From positions 1-17,210 of the forward strand of contig JASHUV010000097.1 in NCBI GenBank assembly GCA_030039825.1: a DNA stretch of 17,210 bases. The letters are read 5' to 3'. The notes beneath the pieces are model-generated. The model saw only the letters and a list, made by a program, of their open reading frames with translations. It was not told where the DNA came from and did not search any database. Source of the stretch: Thermoplasmata archaeon. GTDB lineage: Archaea > Thermoplasmatota > Thermoplasmata > Lutacidiplasmatales > UBA184. The translations under genes were made by a program, and so were the position numbers. Of the stretch, positions 16,986 to 17,210 are shown in pieces. Each line of letters starts with the position of its first letter. The stretch's first letter is position 1.

Positions 16986-16994
16986 GTAAATACC
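16986..16994 (-). promoter_or_regulatory. TATA-like element for the propeller protein
   Basis: GGTATTTAC on the minus strand is centred about 37 bases before the TTG start, the same distance as the TATA-like box of acd. A second A/T-rich site, CTAATTGTT (minus strand, 17024-17032), is an alternative. Confidence 0.4.
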
Positions 16995-17131
16995 TTTGGG
17001 GGGGCCCTTCCCGCTCTGGAGTCCAACAATTAGTTCCCCCTGGAACGAGCGAGCGGAGGGAGGACCTGCCCTCGACGGGAAAGGGGGGTCGTAGGGGGGA
17101 GCCGAACGTCACCTCCTTCCAACGTCTCCTT

Positions 17132-17151
17132 CGGCCGGGTCCTTCCGGCCG
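17132..17151. repeat. Inverted repeat (7-bp arms, 6-base loop) just before the right-edge gene
   Basis: cggccgg (17132-17138) and ccggccg (17145-17151) are perfect inverted arms one base before the GTG at 17153. It could be a hairpin at the start of a mobile element or its mRNA. GC-rich palindromes are common by chance here. The remaining intergenic sequence 16953-17152 shows only a second small palindrome, GTTCC-N4-GGAAC at 17033-17046. Confidence 0.35.
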
Positions 17152-17152
17152 C

Positions 17153-17210
17153 GTGACCCAGCTCACCGATCGCCGGATCGAGTGGCTCGTTCGGCAGGCC
17201 GAGGGCAAGG
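17153..17210 (+). CDS. Start of a possible transposase/helix-turn-helix protein (cut by right edge)
   Basis: From the GTG at 17153 the frame reads VTQLTDRRIEWLVRQAEGKG-like to the edge, 19 codons. The pattern 'L-T-x-R-x-I-x-W-[IL]-V-R' resembles the N-terminus of archaeal IS481-like integrase-fold transposases, which continue into a helix-turn-helix. The fragment is too short to be sure. No terminal inverted repeat is established, and no TATA-like box stands at the usual spacing. Confidence 0.35.
   Translation, partial: MTQLTDRRIEWLVRQAEGK

Noticed and set aside
16411..17208. Minus-strand frame with GTG at 16965 as an alternative start for the propeller protein
   Set aside because: The GTG is at a good distance from the TATA-like box but in another frame. 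That frame turns Arg/Gly-rich and lacks the hydrophobic anchor and propeller; only a sequencing frameshift would join them, and nothing shows one.
1..17210. tRNA, rRNA or riboswitch genes
   Set aside because: No tRNA-like cloverleaf with a GTTCRA-type T-loop, rRNA motif or recognisable riboswitch core was found by eye; a covariance-model search would settle it.

Overview
The window is a very GC-rich stretch of chromosome, most likely from an archaeon of the Thermoplasmatota. Four things point there. Several genes start with no leader, 25-30 bases after an A/T-rich TATA-like box. A COG1340 archaeal coiled-coil protein and a membrane-anchored SlyD-like FKBP are present. Two large surface proteins carry thermopsin (peptidase A5) domains, a family known mainly from Thermoplasmata and Sulfolobales. 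The lineage is inferred from gene content; there is no rRNA or other phylogenetic marker here.

Layout. 1-2448 (minus): an acyl-CoA dehydrogenase, etfB and etfA operon, with etfA running off the left edge. 2512-3258 (plus): larB, divergent from the dehydrogenase and sharing its TATA region. 3323-4228 (plus): COG1340 coiled-coil protein. 4243-5199 (minus): membrane FKBP prolyl isomerase, with a possible leaderless 16-residue ORF and an inverted repeat upstream. 5412-7154 (plus): a complete angiotensin-converting-enzyme-like peptidase (family M2), apparently cytoplasmic. 7224-10568 (plus): thermopsin/PKD surface protein A. 10565-10975 (minus): msrB. 11089-14388 (plus): thermopsin/PKD surface protein B. 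14385-16952 (minus): a beta-propeller/PKD surface protein. 17153-17210 (plus): the first codons of a probable transposase or helix-turn-helix gene. No gene-free stretch exceeds about 210 bases.

The three surface proteins share a regularly spaced 85-88-residue Ig/PKD-like repeat with a cysteine pair, marked by the motif W-[ST]-G-L-P-x-G-C and a following C. Thirteen copies occur in this window. Two convergent pairs (A/msrB and B/propeller protein) overlap by exactly the four bases that hold both stop codons (CTAG and TTAG).

A plausible joint picture, which is inference, is a peptide-using heterotroph. Secreted thermopsin-like proteins would attack extracellular protein, the M2 peptidase would remove dipeptides inside the cell, and acyl-CoA dehydrogenase with ETF would oxidise the acyl-CoAs from amino or fatty acids. 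FKBP and MsrB would support folding and repair. Nothing in the sequence proves that these genes work as one system.
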